From: Acidobacteriota bacterium
GTDB taxonomy: Bacteria > Acidobacteriota > Holophagae > Holophagales > Holophagaceae
Length of the DNA stretch: 64,000 nucleotides
Assembly (NCBI GenBank): GCA_016213735.1
Contig: JACQZU010000012.1
Coordinates: forward strand, 1-64,000
Direction of reading: 5' to 3'
In this document: positions 9,127 to 17,375 of the stretch, in pieces
Position numbering within the stretch: the first letter of the stretch is position 1
Layout: the number at the start of each line of letters is the position of its first letter
Program-made: the position numbers and the translations under genes
The notes under the pieces: model-generated
Told to the model about the DNA's origin: nothing
The model's database searches: none
What the model saw: the letters and a program-made list of their open reading frames with translations, nothing else

Positions 9127-9295
9127 CCCCCACCCGCCGTACCAGAGTACGGCAAGGCTCCCGGGGCTGCCCAGGATGACGTTGCAGCGCTGCGACGGGT
9201 GACGCAAAACACACCACGGACCCTGCGGGGGGCAAACGACTAAGCCAATGTTGTCTTGATTTGTAACCATGGCACGCCCTTCGCTGTCCAAGGGC

Positions 9296-9303
9296 AAAGG
9301 AGG
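9296..9303 (+). promoter_or_regulatory. Strong Shine-Dalgarno for the outer-membrane protein
   Basis: AAAGGAGG lies 5 nt before the ATG at 9309. It fixes that start and predicts high translation. Confidence 0.75.
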
Positions 9304-9308
9304 ATTTC

Positions 9309-9959
9309 ATGTCCCTTCGTCCGCTCGTTCCACTCCTCGCGTTGGGCTTCGCGCCGGCCCTCCAGGCCCAGGAACCCCACTTCGGGTTCGGTTTCAATCT
9401 TGCCTTTCCCACCGGGGAGTTCCGGAGCCGGACGACCCAGGGACCTTCCATCGCCACCGTGCCCCCGGTCCAGTCCACCCAGACCGAGGGATTTGACGCG
9501 GGGTTCGGCGGGCAGTTCACCATCAGCTTCCCAATCCAGCCCACCATGGCCTTCCGGATGAACTTCGGCGGCCAGAGCACCAGCGGAACCCGGTCGTATT
9601 CGGCGGGCTATTCGCGCGACGACCTCCAGCACAACATCTTCAGCCTGGCGGGGGAGATGCAGCTGTTCCTCAACGGGGGGGCCAACCGCCACCGCGGAAG
9701 CTATTTCTTCTTCGGACCCAGCGCCGACTTCGAGCGCTGGGACTACACCTACGGCCGGCACGATTCCTGGGACTACGAGACCTACGACCGGAAGAGCCGG
9801 ATGGGAGCGAACTTCGGGTTCGGCCACAGCTTCGGCTATTTCGCGGGCCGCTTCACCATGGAAGTGGCCTTCCACAAGACACTCTCGGGGAACGACGTCG
9901 CCAAGGGCGACCCCCCCAGCGCGGATTTCGTGAAGCTCCATTTCGGCTGGGTCTTCTGA
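9309..9959 (+). CDS. Outer-membrane beta-barrel protein, function unknown
   Basis: A 216-aa protein with a signal peptide (residues 1-20, cleavage near LQAQ|EPHF). Repeated alternating aromatic/hydrophobic strands follow (HFGFGFNLAFP, GGQFTISFPI, GSYFFFGPSADFERW), and the last strand ends in a C-terminal phenylalanine (LHFGWVF). That terminal aromatic is the usual BAM targeting signal. The size suggests an eight-stranded OmpA/OmpW-like barrel. It is monocistronic, with its own strong RBS upstream and a hairpin terminator downstream. No substrate can be inferred. Confidence 0.78.
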   Translation: MSLRPLVPLLALGFAPALQAQEPHFGFGFNLAFPTGEFRSRTTQGPSIATVPPVQSTQTEGFDAGFGGQFTISFPIQPTMAFRMNFGGQSTSGTRSYSAGYSRDDLQHNIFSLAGEMQLFLNGGANRHRGSYFFFGPSADFERWDYTYGRHDSWDYETYDRKSRMGANFGFGHSFGYFAGRFTMEVAFHKTLSGNDVAKGDPPSADFVKLHFGWVF

Positions 9960-9968
9960 AGCCATCGG

Positions 9969-10000
9969 TCCCCTGAGCGGCCTGCGGGCCGCTCAGGGGA
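9969..10000. terminator. Bidirectional terminator hairpin
   Basis: A perfect 14-bp stem (9969-9982 with 9987-10000, TCCCCTGAGCGGCC) closes a 4-nt TGCG loop between convergent genes. Confidence 0.75.
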
Positions 10001-10015
10001 CCCCCGGTCCGGGGC

Positions 10016-10897
10016 TCACTTCTTGGGCTGTGACTTCCGCTTGGGCGGCTTGGGCTTCTCGGTCTCGTCCTCGATGCCCAGGAGGCCGTTGACGAATCTC
10101 TTGGCGTCGGCGTTTCCGGGATCCAGCCGCAAGAGCCTCCGGCCATAGGCGAGGCGTTCGAAGCGCGGCCGGGCGTCGTCGGCCTTCACCTGCGCCAGCT
10201 TCCCGGTGACGTAGGCTGCCTGCCCCTGGGCCTGGGCGATCTCCAGCTTCTCCTTGGCGAGGAACCCGTGCCACTCGGCCAGGGATTTTCCGTAGGTCTC
10301 CTGATCGAGCCGCAGCTGGACCAGGATGTCGTCCATGGAACGCAGCGCACGCTCGCTGTGGGCCATGGCGTTCCGGTGCTCCTCCAGGTAGGCCCGGACC
10401 TGGTTCCGGGTCCGCATCTGGGCCTCGGTGAGCCCGGGCTGGGCCTCGAGGTCCTTGAGGCGCTGCTCCTGCTTGGCGACCCCCTCCTTCCATTCCGCGA
10501 GCTTGTCCTGGTGCTGCCGGCGGAGCCGGGCCAGGGTCTGCTCGGCGTTGGAGGCGTTCTCGGCCGCACCGGCGGCGGCCTTCTGCAGGTGGCCCACGCC
10601 GTCCTCCCAGGCCCCCTCCACCACGCAGGCCTGGGCGGCCAGGTTCCGCAGGGCCACCATGGCGTGCATTTCGTTGTAGTCCGAGCTGTTGACCCCCGTC
10701 CCTTCCCGGTCCAGGAGGGTCTCGATGCTCCGCCGGACGAAGGAGCCGTCCCCCCGCTGGATGGCCTGCTCCCAACCGTTTCGTCCCTCCCGCAGCCGGT
10801 CCGAGAGGCTCACCGGGAGCGCGGGCGCACTGGCGGCCGGAGGGGGGGAGGCGGCCTGGGGGGAGAGGGCCGCGGCCGCGAGCAGGAGGCTCAGCAT
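10016..10897 (-). CDS. Periplasmic coiled-coil protein (paralogue B of a tandem pair)
   Basis: A 293-aa protein with a short signal-like hydrophobic N-terminus (MLSLLLAAAALSPQAASPPP). Long charged helices predicted as coiled coil follow (about residues 95-235, for example AEQTLARLRRQHQDKLAEW), then a basic Lys/Pro tail (KPKPPKRKSQPKK). Its last third (RLLRLDPGNADAKRFVNGLLG) matches the same region of its upstream neighbour (YRLTFLDPANARALKSLQAAV), which points to duplication. The ATG at 10897 is 1 nt after the upstream stop, so the two are coupled. No enzyme motif is seen. Function is unknown; a structural or envelope-assembly role is a guess. Confidence 0.72.
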   Translation of the reverse strand: MLSLLLAAAALSPQAASPPPAASAPALPVSLSDRLREGRNGWEQAIQRGDGSFVRRSIETLLDREGTGVNSSDYNEMHAMVALRNLAAQACVVEGAWEDGVGHLQKAAAGAAENASNAEQTLARLRRQHQDKLAEWKEGVAKQEQRLKDLEAQPGLTEAQMRTRNQVRAYLEEHRNAMAHSERALRSMDDILVQLRLDQETYGKSLAEWHGFLAKEKLEIAQAQGQAAYVTGKLAQVKADDARPRFERLAYGRRLLRLDPGNADAKRFVNGLLGIEDETEKPKPPKRKSQPKK

Positions 10898-10898
10898 G

Positions 10899-11807
10899 TC
10901 ATGAGCTCTTCTTCTTGGCGGGAGCCTTCTTGGGGGCCGGGGCCACCTTCTTCTCCTCAGGCACGGGCACATCCTTGCCTTCCACAGCCGCCTGCAGGGA
11001 CTTGAGGGCACGGGCGTTGGCGGGGTCCAGGAACGTGAGCCGGTAGAGAAGTTTCACTTTGTCCGCCTGGGAGGGCAGTTCGAAGTTCTTGGGCGTGTTG
11101 AGCACGGCGGTCACGTACTTCGCCTTGTCCCCCTTGAACTTCTCGGACTGGATGGTCTCCTCTTCCGCCTTGAGGTCCTTGTCGAGCCCCTCCAGGGGAG
11201 CCGTGAAGGCGTCCGCATCCCGCTTCAGGCCCGCGGCGTGCTCCTGGAGCTGCTGGATGGTCTTGCCGCCATTGCTGAGATTGTTGCGCCACACCGTGGC
11301 GGCGTTGAGGGTCTCCCCGTCGGCGGGGGTGCGGTCCTTCTGGGCCTTGGCCTCGGCCTCCTTGATGCGCGCGGCGTTCTCCTCGAGCATTTTCCGGGAG
11401 TCCTCCATGGCCTTCTTCCAGGTCTCGACGAGGGGATTCACCACGACTTCGGTGGTGAGGGCATGGTTCTCGCGGGCCACGGCCTGGGCCTTGCCGAAGT
11501 AGTCCCGGGCCTTGGCCCAGTCTCCGCTGGAGAGCGCGGCCCTGCCGGCCAGCGAGTAGGCGAGCATCAGGGAGTTGAATTCCTGGCTCGATTCCAGGCT
11601 TTTCCGGGGGTCCCCCTTGACGTAGTCGGGCCGGGCCCCGGGAATGAGGGCCTCGGCCTTCGCCAGGGCCTCCTTGGACTTGAATTCCTTGAGGAGGGCC
11701 TCGATGCCCGGAAACTCTGCCTTGTAGCGCTGGCTCAGCGAAGGCGCGGGGGCCTGGGCGGCCAGGGCCGCCGGGAGGGTGAGACAGAGAGCCGCCTGGA
11801 ATCGCAT
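10899..11807 (-). CDS. Periplasmic coiled-coil protein (paralogue A of a tandem pair)
   Basis: A 302-aa protein starting MRFQAALCLTLPAALAAQ, a typical signal peptide. Helical, charged sequence follows with TPR-like elements near 75-110 (GDWAKARDYFGKAQAVA), a coiled-coil centre, and a Lys/Ala/Pro-rich basic tail (KKVAPAPKKAPAKKK). The ATG at 11807 is preferred because GGAGG lies 4 nt upstream; an in-frame ATG at 11822 has a poorer site. The stop is 1 nt before the start of paralogue B. Both proteins share an LDPxNAxAxK tail segment. Function unknown. Confidence 0.72.
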   Translation of the reverse strand: MRFQAALCLTLPAALAAQAPAPSLSQRYKAEFPGIEALLKEFKSKEALAKAEALIPGARPDYVKGDPRKSLESSQEFNSLMLAYSLAGRAALSSGDWAKARDYFGKAQAVARENHALTTEVVVNPLVETWKKAMEDSRKMLEENAARIKEAEAKAQKDRTPADGETLNAATVWRNNLSNGGKTIQQLQEHAAGLKRDADAFTAPLEGLDKDLKAEEETIQSEKFKGDKAKYVTAVLNTPKNFELPSQADKVKLLYRLTFLDPANARALKSLQAAVEGKDVPVPEEKKVAPAPKKAPAKKKSS

Positions 11808-11868
11808 GAAGCCTCCAATCATGCCCTCTAGGGTATCCCAACCCGTCCTGTGATGCGGGTCCCAGCCC

Positions 11869-12408
11869 CTACCCCTCCAGGTGCAGGTTCGGGCTCCGTT
11901 CGAGGATCAGGTGGACGAGGCGGTCGAGGTTTTCCACGAGGAGGAACCTCAAGGGCCGGAGCCGCGGACCCCCCTCGGGGGGGGTGATCGCCCGCAGCAC
12001 GAAGAAGGGGCCGCTCCGCTCGAGGGCGCCCACCTGTTTCCACGCGAGACGCCCCGAACCCAGGAGTCCGCCCAGGGGGCCCGGCAGGAGGTGCTGTTCC
12101 ACGGAGATCCCGATCTCGTCCACCAGGACCGCGCAGCCCTCCACGCTCAGGAAGGCGGCGATGGAGAGCAGGAGGAGGCCCCCGGCGACCAGCACGGCCG
12201 CCACCGCCGCCACCAGCTGGAGCCACAGGGCCAGGGTGGGCTCTCCGGCCACCTCCGCGGCCCGCAGCATCCGTGTCATGCGCGGAAGGTTCTCCAGGAG
12301 CGCCGCCAGGGCCCTTACCCCCACCAGCCAGGAACCCACGCACAGGAGGGCCGCGAGGGAACGCTGCGTGGTGCTGGGCCTGAAGACCAGGGGCGTGCTG
12401 GTGCTCAT
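11869..12408 (-). CDS. Small integral membrane protein, unknown function
   Basis: A 179-aa protein with two TM segments (about residues 16-38 and 63-88, the second rich in Ala/Val/Leu). A soluble C-terminal domain follows with beta-rich sequence (GCAVLVDEIGISVEQHLLPG, KQVGALERSGPFFVLRAI) that resembles bacterial PH-like membrane domains, though this is weak. Its ATG overlaps the pyrF stop by 4 nt (ATGA), so it is translated from the pyrF message. No family is recognised with confidence. Confidence 0.68.
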   Translation of the reverse strand: MSTSTPLVFRPSTTQRSLAALLCVGSWLVGVRALAALLENLPRMTRMLRAAEVAGEPTLALWLQLVAAVAAVLVAGGLLLLSIAAFLSVEGCAVLVDEIGISVEQHLLPGPLGGLLGSGRLAWKQVGALERSGPFFVLRAITPPEGGPRLRPLRFLLVENLDRLVHLILERSPNLHLEG

Positions 12409-13127
12409 CCAGCGCCCTCCATCTGCCGCAGGATCTCCTCCGCCGCAGCCTCGGGGTCCGCAGCGTGGGTGATGGGGCGGCCCACCACCAGCCAGGTGCT
12501 CCCCGCGCGGATCGCCTGCGCTGGGTCCACCACCCGGGCCTGGTCCTGGGAGGAAGCGCCGAGGGGTCGAATCACCGGGGTCAGGCGCCAGAAGGCGTCG
12601 CCGCAGGCCTCCCGGATGACGCCCGCTTCCTGGGCGGAGCAGACCACCCCGTCGCAGCCCGCATTCTTGGCCAGGCGGGCCAGGCGGAGGGCCAGACGGG
12701 CGGGATCCCCCTGGTGCCCAGTCTCCTCCAGGGCGGCGGCGTCCAGGCTCGTGAGCACCGTCACGGCCAGAAGTTCGGTCCGGCCGCCGCCGGTCCGGTG
12801 CTTCTGGACCGCCTCCGCGGCGGCCCCCAGCATGGCCGACCCCCCCTGGGCGTGGACGTTCACCAGGCGTGGATCGAGGTCCAGCAGACGCTCCACGGCC
12901 CGTCCGACCGTGGTGGGGATGTCATGGAACTTGAGGTCGAGGAAGACCGGTCCCCACCGGGACAGTTCCCTCACGAAGGCCGGGCCCTCGGCCGAGAACA
13001 GCTCCAGCCCCACCTTGAAGAGCCCCACGCGCCCCTGGAGGCGGGAGGCCATGGCCAGTGCCTCGCGGCCCCCGGGCAGGTCCAGGGCCACCACCAGGCG
13101 GTCCCGCATCGTCAGGGGCTGGGGCAT
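12405..13127 (-). CDS. pyrF: Orotidine 5'-phosphate decarboxylase
   Basis: A 240-aa OMP decarboxylase, the last step of UMP synthesis. It has the N-terminal LVVALDLPGG strand, the catalytic FLDLKFHDIPTTV (Asp-x-Lys-x-x-Asp tetrad), VNVHAQGG, and the C-terminal phosphate-binding WLVVGRPITHAADP. Length is normal for the short bacterial group I enzyme. The ATG at 13127 has GGAGG at a 7-nt spacing; an internal ATG at 13109 is possible. It is divergent from the TTG-started hypothetical gene at 13172 (44 bp) and coupled to the membrane protein downstream. Confidence 0.93.
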   Translation of the reverse strand: MPQPLTMRDRLVVALDLPGGREALAMASRLQGRVGLFKVGLELFSAEGPAFVRELSRWGPVFLDLKFHDIPTTVGRAVERLLDLDPRLVNVHAQGGSAMLGAAAEAVQKHRTGGGRTELLAVTVLTSLDAAALEETGHQGDPARLALRLARLAKNAGCDGVVCSAQEAGVIREACGDAFWRLTPVIRPLGASSQDQARVVDPAQAIRAGSTWLVVGRPITHAADPEAAAEEILRQMEGAG

Positions 13128-13171
13128 GACAAGTCCTCCGCAAGGGTGCATTCTCTCATCGCGGAGATCCC

Positions 13172-14128
13172 TTGTTCCTCCTCCAAGTTCCCGCCCAGGT
13201 CCAGCCCGCCGAGGCGCCCCCGCCCTTCGAGGACGCGGCCGCAAGGATCCTGGACCATTTCGATGCCTTCGGCCGCTGGATCGACATGGACCTTCCGGAG
13301 GTGGCCCCCGCGGATCGGCCGCGGATGGAATGGCTCGTTCGCTGCCTCCGGGACGAGCGGCCGGCGAACCCCTTTGCCAAGGGCAGCCCCGAATGGACCG
13401 AGGCCGAGGCGGTCCGGGCCCTCCTGGAATCCTCCGCCCCCCGGGGGGAGGCACTCCTCCAGGGCCTCCCTCTGCGCCTGGATGGCAGCCGGATGGCCGT
13501 GTGGGCCTGGGGGCGCCGGCGGGTCCGGGAGGGAGCCTTCGACGCCCCGGCCAGGGTCCGGTGGGAGAACGCGCTCCTGAACCCCGCCTTGACGGGCCTG
13601 GCGGGCTCCTACGCCCTCCGCCACGCCTTGTGCTTCGCCCTGGACGCCCGGGACGAGGGGCGCTTCGCGGACCTGAAGGCCCGCTGCGCCGCCCGGGATC
13701 CCGAACGAATCCTGGAATTCCAGAAACTGTTCTCCCTGCTGGGAAGCCCCGGCCCCGCCCTCCGGCTCTGGAGCCTCCCCTCCCTGGAACCGCGGGACCT
13801 CCGTCTGGCGGACCTGGGAAAGCGGGAAGTGAGGATCCGGCCTCTCGGTGAGGGAGCCTTGCCGGCCCCTGAGGGCTGGGCCTGGATCATCCCGACGCCT
13901 TCCGGAAGCCTGGGGGCCTCGGAGGCCACGCTGACCGGGGCCGCCCGAATGGAATGCGAGGAACTCCTGCGCCGCCTCGGTCCCTCCGCCAAGGGCGCCT
14001 GGATCGCACCGAGCTCTGAAGCCTTCGAGCAGGAGGGCCTTTCCTTCTTCCCCATCCACATCAGCCTGGATCAGGAAGGGCGGATCACCCGGATCCGGAT
14101 GGGGCCGGCCGCGCCCGACGCGGATTGA
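13172..14128 (+). CDS. Hypothetical soluble protein, no recognised family
   Basis: A 318-aa frame starting at TTG (GGAG lies 5 nt upstream), with no ATG in a plausible position nearby. The protein is acidic to neutral and rich in Ala/Leu/Arg/Glu, without signal peptide, TM or clear catalytic motif. Visible segments include ILDHFDAFGRWIDMD near the N-terminus and ISLDQEGRITRIRMG at the C-terminus. Codon use matches the neighbouring chromosomal genes, and the frame is preferred over minus-strand shadows because it fills the gap exactly and ends adjacent to the convergent M1 gene. I cannot assign a function. Confidence 0.6.
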   Translation: MFLLQVPAQVQPAEAPPPFEDAAARILDHFDAFGRWIDMDLPEVAPADRPRMEWLVRCLRDERPANPFAKGSPEWTEAEAVRALLESSAPRGEALLQGLPLRLDGSRMAVWAWGRRRVREGAFDAPARVRWENALLNPALTGLAGSYALRHALCFALDARDEGRFADLKARCAARDPERILEFQKLFSLLGSPGPALRLWSLPSLEPRDLRLADLGKREVRIRPLGEGALPAPEGWAWIIPTPSGSLGASEATLTGAARMECEELLRRLGPSAKGAWIAPSSEAFEQEGLSFFPIHISLDQEGRITRIRMGPAAPDAD

Positions 14129-16081
14129 TCAACCCAGGCCGGCGCCCTGCAGGATTCCCGTGAGGGACCCCCAGACGAGCTGGGCCCAATAGTGGAAGCC
14201 CCGCCGCGTGGGCCTGGCCACCCAGTGGGCGTGGAGGCGGTCCTTGAGCATGGGGTGGTTCCGGTCGGGATCGAGGATGGCCGCCTGCACCGGGGCGTCG
14301 AAGAGGAGGGGATCGTCGAAGGTCTTCCAGCGGTCCTTTCCATCCCAGGTGAGCCGGAATTCCTTTCGGTTCTCCAGGCGGACCCAGAGGGTCATGGGGG
14401 CCACCAGTCCCCCGCGCCGGACGAGGGTGATGGCGCCGCGGTTCCCGGGGGCCACCTGCTGGGGAGGGACGAAGCGCAATCCCTGGGTGGAGGGGGTCCA
14501 TCCCCCCGTCTGCACCGGAAGGGTCCTCACCTCGGAAATGGCGTAGTCCAGGGTTTCCGTCCCTTCCACGAAATCCTTCCAGAAAGCCGAGAGGTCCCGA
14601 CCCGTCACGCGCTCCGCGATGCGTCTGAAATCCTGGCGGGTGGGATGCCTGAAGGCCATCTCCTCCGCGTAGGCCTTCATCACCCGTTCCATGACGGGCC
14701 GGCCCAGGGTGGCCTCCAGTTCGTCCAGGACCAGGACCGGTTTGGCGTAGGCGATGCGGAAGTAGCTCTCCATGTTCCGGGTCTCCCACCCCCGCCGGGT
14801 GAGGGGATCCGAGGTCGGATCCAGCCAGTACTCCACCCACTCGAGGGTGTCGGTGCCCACCTGGAAGCGCCGGGTGCCGAAATGGCTGAAGTAGGTGCGC
14901 TGCATGGCCCGGTGGGTGAACCAGGAGGTGAAGCCTTCGTCCAGCCAGGGCTCCTCGAACTCGTTGGAGGCCAGCATCCCGTAGAAGTACTGGTGCCCGA
15001 ATTCATGGACCGCCACCACCTCCAGGAGCCGGAAGCGGAAGGGGTCGAAGGGCGAGGAACCTGATGTGATGAGGGTCGGGTATTCCATCCCGTCCGCGCC
15101 GGAGGCGTCCTTCGGCACGTCCACCTCCGTGAGCACGGGGTAGGGATAGGGGAAGAACCATTCCGCGCTGGACCGGAGGGCGGCCTCCACCGCGGCCCGC
15201 TGCCGGGGAAGATTGTCCAGGTTCGCGGCCTGGTAGTAATAGAACACTTCCACCCCGCGGTAGGTCCACCCTTTGAAGCCCCAGGACATGGAGGGCATGA
15301 CGGCCCAGGCGAAGTCGTGGACGTCCTCCGCGTGCAGCTTCCAGAGATGGTGTTTGGGGTGTTTGGGGTCGGGCCAGGCGTCGTGCTCGCGCCCTTCCGG
15401 GTCGCGGTAGCGCACGGGCGTGCCGGTGTAGGCGGGCTTGAGGAAATTGGGCAGGGACAGCTCCACGTCGTAGACGCCGAAGTCCGAGAAGAATTCCGTG
15501 GCCGCGTGGTAGGGGTGGCAGTTCCAGCGGTCGCCCTGGTACACCCCCACCTTCGGGAACCACTGCCCGGCCATGAGGAAGTCCTTGGACCAGCCCGAGC
15601 GGGCGAAGACCTTGGGGAAACGGCTCTCCCAGGCGATCTCCACCTGGATCGTCTCGCCGGGGTCCACCGGCCTTCCGAGGCGCACCCAGTAGACCGTCTC
15701 GTCCTCGCCGTAGTGCCCGTCCAGGGCCTGCCCCTCCACCCGCACGGAGCGGAGCGTGCAGTAGCCCCAGGATGCGGCGTCCTCCGGAGGGCCGATGCGG
15801 TCCGTCCGGAGGCGGCCCCCGCTCTCCTTCACGAAGAGGCTCTGGGGCCCCTTGAAGGCGTTCAGGTACAGGTGCAGCGGGAACTCCTGGGTCGGGGCGG
15901 TCCCGGCGTTCCGCCAGGTGATCGTCTCCCGGCCTTCGAAGGTCTTCCCCGGCCAGTCCAGGGTTCCCTCGATGCGGTAGTTCGCGATGCGGGGCGACTT
16001 GGGCTCCTTGAACCAGCGGTCCGGTGACGCCGTGCCCCCCCAGAGGGCCAGACCCAGGCAGAAGAGGGCGGCGATGCGCAT
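14129..16081 (-). CDS. Secreted M1-family (gluzincin) aminopeptidase
   Basis: A 650-aa exported zinc peptidase with a signal peptide at residues 1-19. The N-terminal beta domain (about 30-230) is followed by the substrate-recognition segment GMEYPTL (331-337), which stands where classic M1 enzymes have GxMEN. Next comes HEFGHQYFYGM (H359, E360, H363) with the third ligand E382 in WLDEGF. All zinc ligands and the catalytic Glu are intact. The ATG at 16081 starts the signal peptide; the open frame upstream is not protein-like. The location is probably periplasmic, with a role in peptide turnover. Confidence 0.88.
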   Translation of the reverse strand: MRIAALFCLGLALWGGTASPDRWFKEPKSPRIANYRIEGTLDWPGKTFEGRETITWRNAGTAPTQEFPLHLYLNAFKGPQSLFVKESGGRLRTDRIGPPEDAASWGYCTLRSVRVEGQALDGHYGEDETVYWVRLGRPVDPGETIQVEIAWESRFPKVFARSGWSKDFLMAGQWFPKVGVYQGDRWNCHPYHAATEFFSDFGVYDVELSLPNFLKPAYTGTPVRYRDPEGREHDAWPDPKHPKHHLWKLHAEDVHDFAWAVMPSMSWGFKGWTYRGVEVFYYYQAANLDNLPRQRAAVEAALRSSAEWFFPYPYPVLTEVDVPKDASGADGMEYPTLITSGSSPFDPFRFRLLEVVAVHEFGHQYFYGMLASNEFEEPWLDEGFTSWFTHRAMQRTYFSHFGTRRFQVGTDTLEWVEYWLDPTSDPLTRRGWETRNMESYFRIAYAKPVLVLDELEATLGRPVMERVMKAYAEEMAFRHPTRQDFRRIAERVTGRDLSAFWKDFVEGTETLDYAISEVRTLPVQTGGWTPSTQGLRFVPPQQVAPGNRGAITLVRRGGLVAPMTLWVRLENRKEFRLTWDGKDRWKTFDDPLLFDAPVQAAILDPDRNHPMLKDRLHAHWVARPTRRGFHYWAQLVWGSLTGILQGAGLG

Positions 16082-16121
16082 GAAAACTCCCGCCGCCAGA
16101 CTACCCCGCCCCGAAAGAAAC

Positions 16122-16150
16122 TTGGATCCCCCGTCCCTCGGTGCTATATT
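16122..16150 (+). promoter_or_regulatory. Candidate sigma-70 promoter of tRNA-fMet
   Basis: TATATT at 16145-16150 (one mismatch from TATAAT) is spaced exactly 17 bp from TTGGAT at 16122-16127, which keeps the TTG of the -35 consensus. The tRNA 5' end is 12 nt after the -10 box, which suits a short leader. Confidence 0.55.
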
Positions 16151-16161
16151 TGGTATCCCGA

Positions 16162-16235
<74 letters not shown>

Positions 16236-16238
<3 letters not shown>

Positions 16239-16273
16239 AAGAAAAGGGGCCCAAACGGGCCCCTTTTCTTTGG
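16236..16273 (+). terminator. Rho-independent terminator after tRNA-fMet
   Basis: A perfect 17-bp stem (16236-16252 with 16257-16273) with an AAAC loop begins within the tRNA CCA end. It carries CTTTTCTTT in its 3' arm. Confidence 0.8.
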
Positions 16274-16377
16274 TAGAGAGAGAAGGGTGGATTTGGACCT
16301 GCGAGAAACTGCTGCGGCCCGGTAGGGCACAGGTGGAGGCAGTCCAGTGGACTGCCGGAGCCGTCGTGCCCGGGGCC

Positions 16378-16414
16378 AGCAGCAGGCATGGTTCAAATCC
16401 TGCCCCCGCTACCA
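16378..16414 (+). repeat. att-like repeat copy 2 (displaced tRNA 3' end)
   Basis: 16390-16414 duplicates the tRNA 3' end including CCA, without any tRNA 5' half. 16378-16409 is a 32-nt perfect match to the right-end copy at 28712-28743, including AGCAGCAGGCAT, which the tRNA itself lacks. A second hairpin terminator follows, as after the real tRNA. This makes it the best left border for the last-integrated element. Confidence 0.85.
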
Positions 16415-16420
16415 ACCGAG

Positions 16421-16447
16421 AGGGCCGACTACATGTCGGCCCTTTTC
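16421..16447 (+). terminator. Terminator after the displaced tRNA 3' end
   Basis: Stem AGGGCCGAC (16421-16429) pairs with GTCGGCCCT (16435-16443) around a TACAT loop, followed by TTTC. Confidence 0.65.
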
Positions 16448-16664
16448 ATTATGTTGCGAGAAACCGCCAGCCCCTAGGGCGAGAGGCCACAAAGTAGAAT
16501 TTGAACGCGGCGCTTTCCGGGTTATGTGGGCCCCTTTAGGGCTCCGGAAACCGAGCATCCATGGGCTTCTCAGAGCGAAATGGGCGACCAGAAGAGGCCA
16601 TCGGTTAAGCATCCGAGAGTTCGTGCCCGGATCGCTCTTCTGGGAATGTGTTCGCTCATAGGAG
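16448..16664. other. Non-coding left arm of the island
   Basis: No convincing gene is seen here. It starts with TTGCGAGAAACCGC (about 16454-16467), which resembles CTGCGAGAAACTGC at about 16299-16312. Both follow a tRNA 3' end plus terminator, as if two element arms had been left in tandem. The remainder is non-repetitive and leads to the 3' end of the YgjP-like gene. Confidence 0.5.
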
Positions 16665-17372
16665 CTACAACAAGTCCTTTTCCAACCTGGACTTGCGGGC
16701 TTCCCAATCCGGCATGTAGCGCCTAAGTAGTGCGAAAAATTGGGGGCTGTGGGTCTTGTGAACCAAATGGCAGAGCTCGTGGAGAATCACGTATTCGATG
16801 CAGGCCTTGGGTACCTGAATGAGCCTGAGGTTGAGCGTCATGGTTCCTTTTCCGGACAAAGACCCCCAACGGCGCGTCATGGTCCGGATGATGATGCGCG
16901 GCTCGGAGAACCCTTTTCGAATAAAGGGTGACTCCAGTCTCCGAAGGATGTCCTGGAAATAGGCACGTGCACGGCGGCGGTACCACCTTTCCAGCATTCC
17001 CTTGACGTGCTCGCGATCGTTTACGCTCGGAGATGCGACTTCGATCCATCCCCGAGTCATGGTGACGCTGTGACTGTTGGCCTCCACCAGGCGCAAACGG
17101 TACTGTCGGCCCAGGTAGCGATGAGTCTCGCCACGAAGAAACTGGCGGGGTGGAGTCACTGAGCGGTTGCGGCGAAAGAAGGCAAGCTGCTTCCAGATCC
17201 ATTTCGCACGTAGGCGCACTTTTGCATCAACGGCATCCAGCGCCGTTTCTTCAGGTGCGATCACCTCGATTCGCCCGCCGGGGTGGACCTCAATCCCGAG
17301 GGTCTTCCTGCGTGCGCCGAAGCGCAACGCGTAGGTGACCGTCTTTTGGTCGATTTCAATCGTGCGCATCAT
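16665..17372 (-). CDS. YgjP-like (DUF45) zinc metallopeptidase
   Basis: A 235-aa protein of the YgjP/WLM-like metallopeptidase group. The C-terminal HELCHLVHKTHSPQFF contains HExxH plus a downstream histidine, and RRWGSLSGKGTMTLNLRL precedes it, as in the family. Such genes often sit at the end of type I restriction-modification operons, but their role is not settled. It is the last gene of the operon: the start codon (tandem ATG at 17372/17369) is 3 nt after the hsdR stop. No membrane segment or signal is visible, so it should be cytoplasmic. Confidence 0.85.
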   Translation of the reverse strand: MMRTIEIDQKTVTYALRFGARRKTLGIEVHPGGRIEVIAPEETALDAVDAKVRLRAKWIWKQLAFFRRNRSVTPPRQFLRGETHRYLGRQYRLRLVEANSHSVTMTRGWIEVASPSVNDREHVKGMLERWYRRRARAYFQDILRRLESPFIRKGFSEPRIIIRTMTRRWGSLSGKGTMTLNLRLIQVPKACIEYVILHELCHLVHKTHSPQFFALLRRYMPDWEARKSRLEKDLL

Positions 17373-17375
17373 GGC

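Noticed and set aside
16390-16414. Second tRNA gene
   Set aside because: Only the T-arm and acceptor are present; the D-arm and anticodon region are missing.
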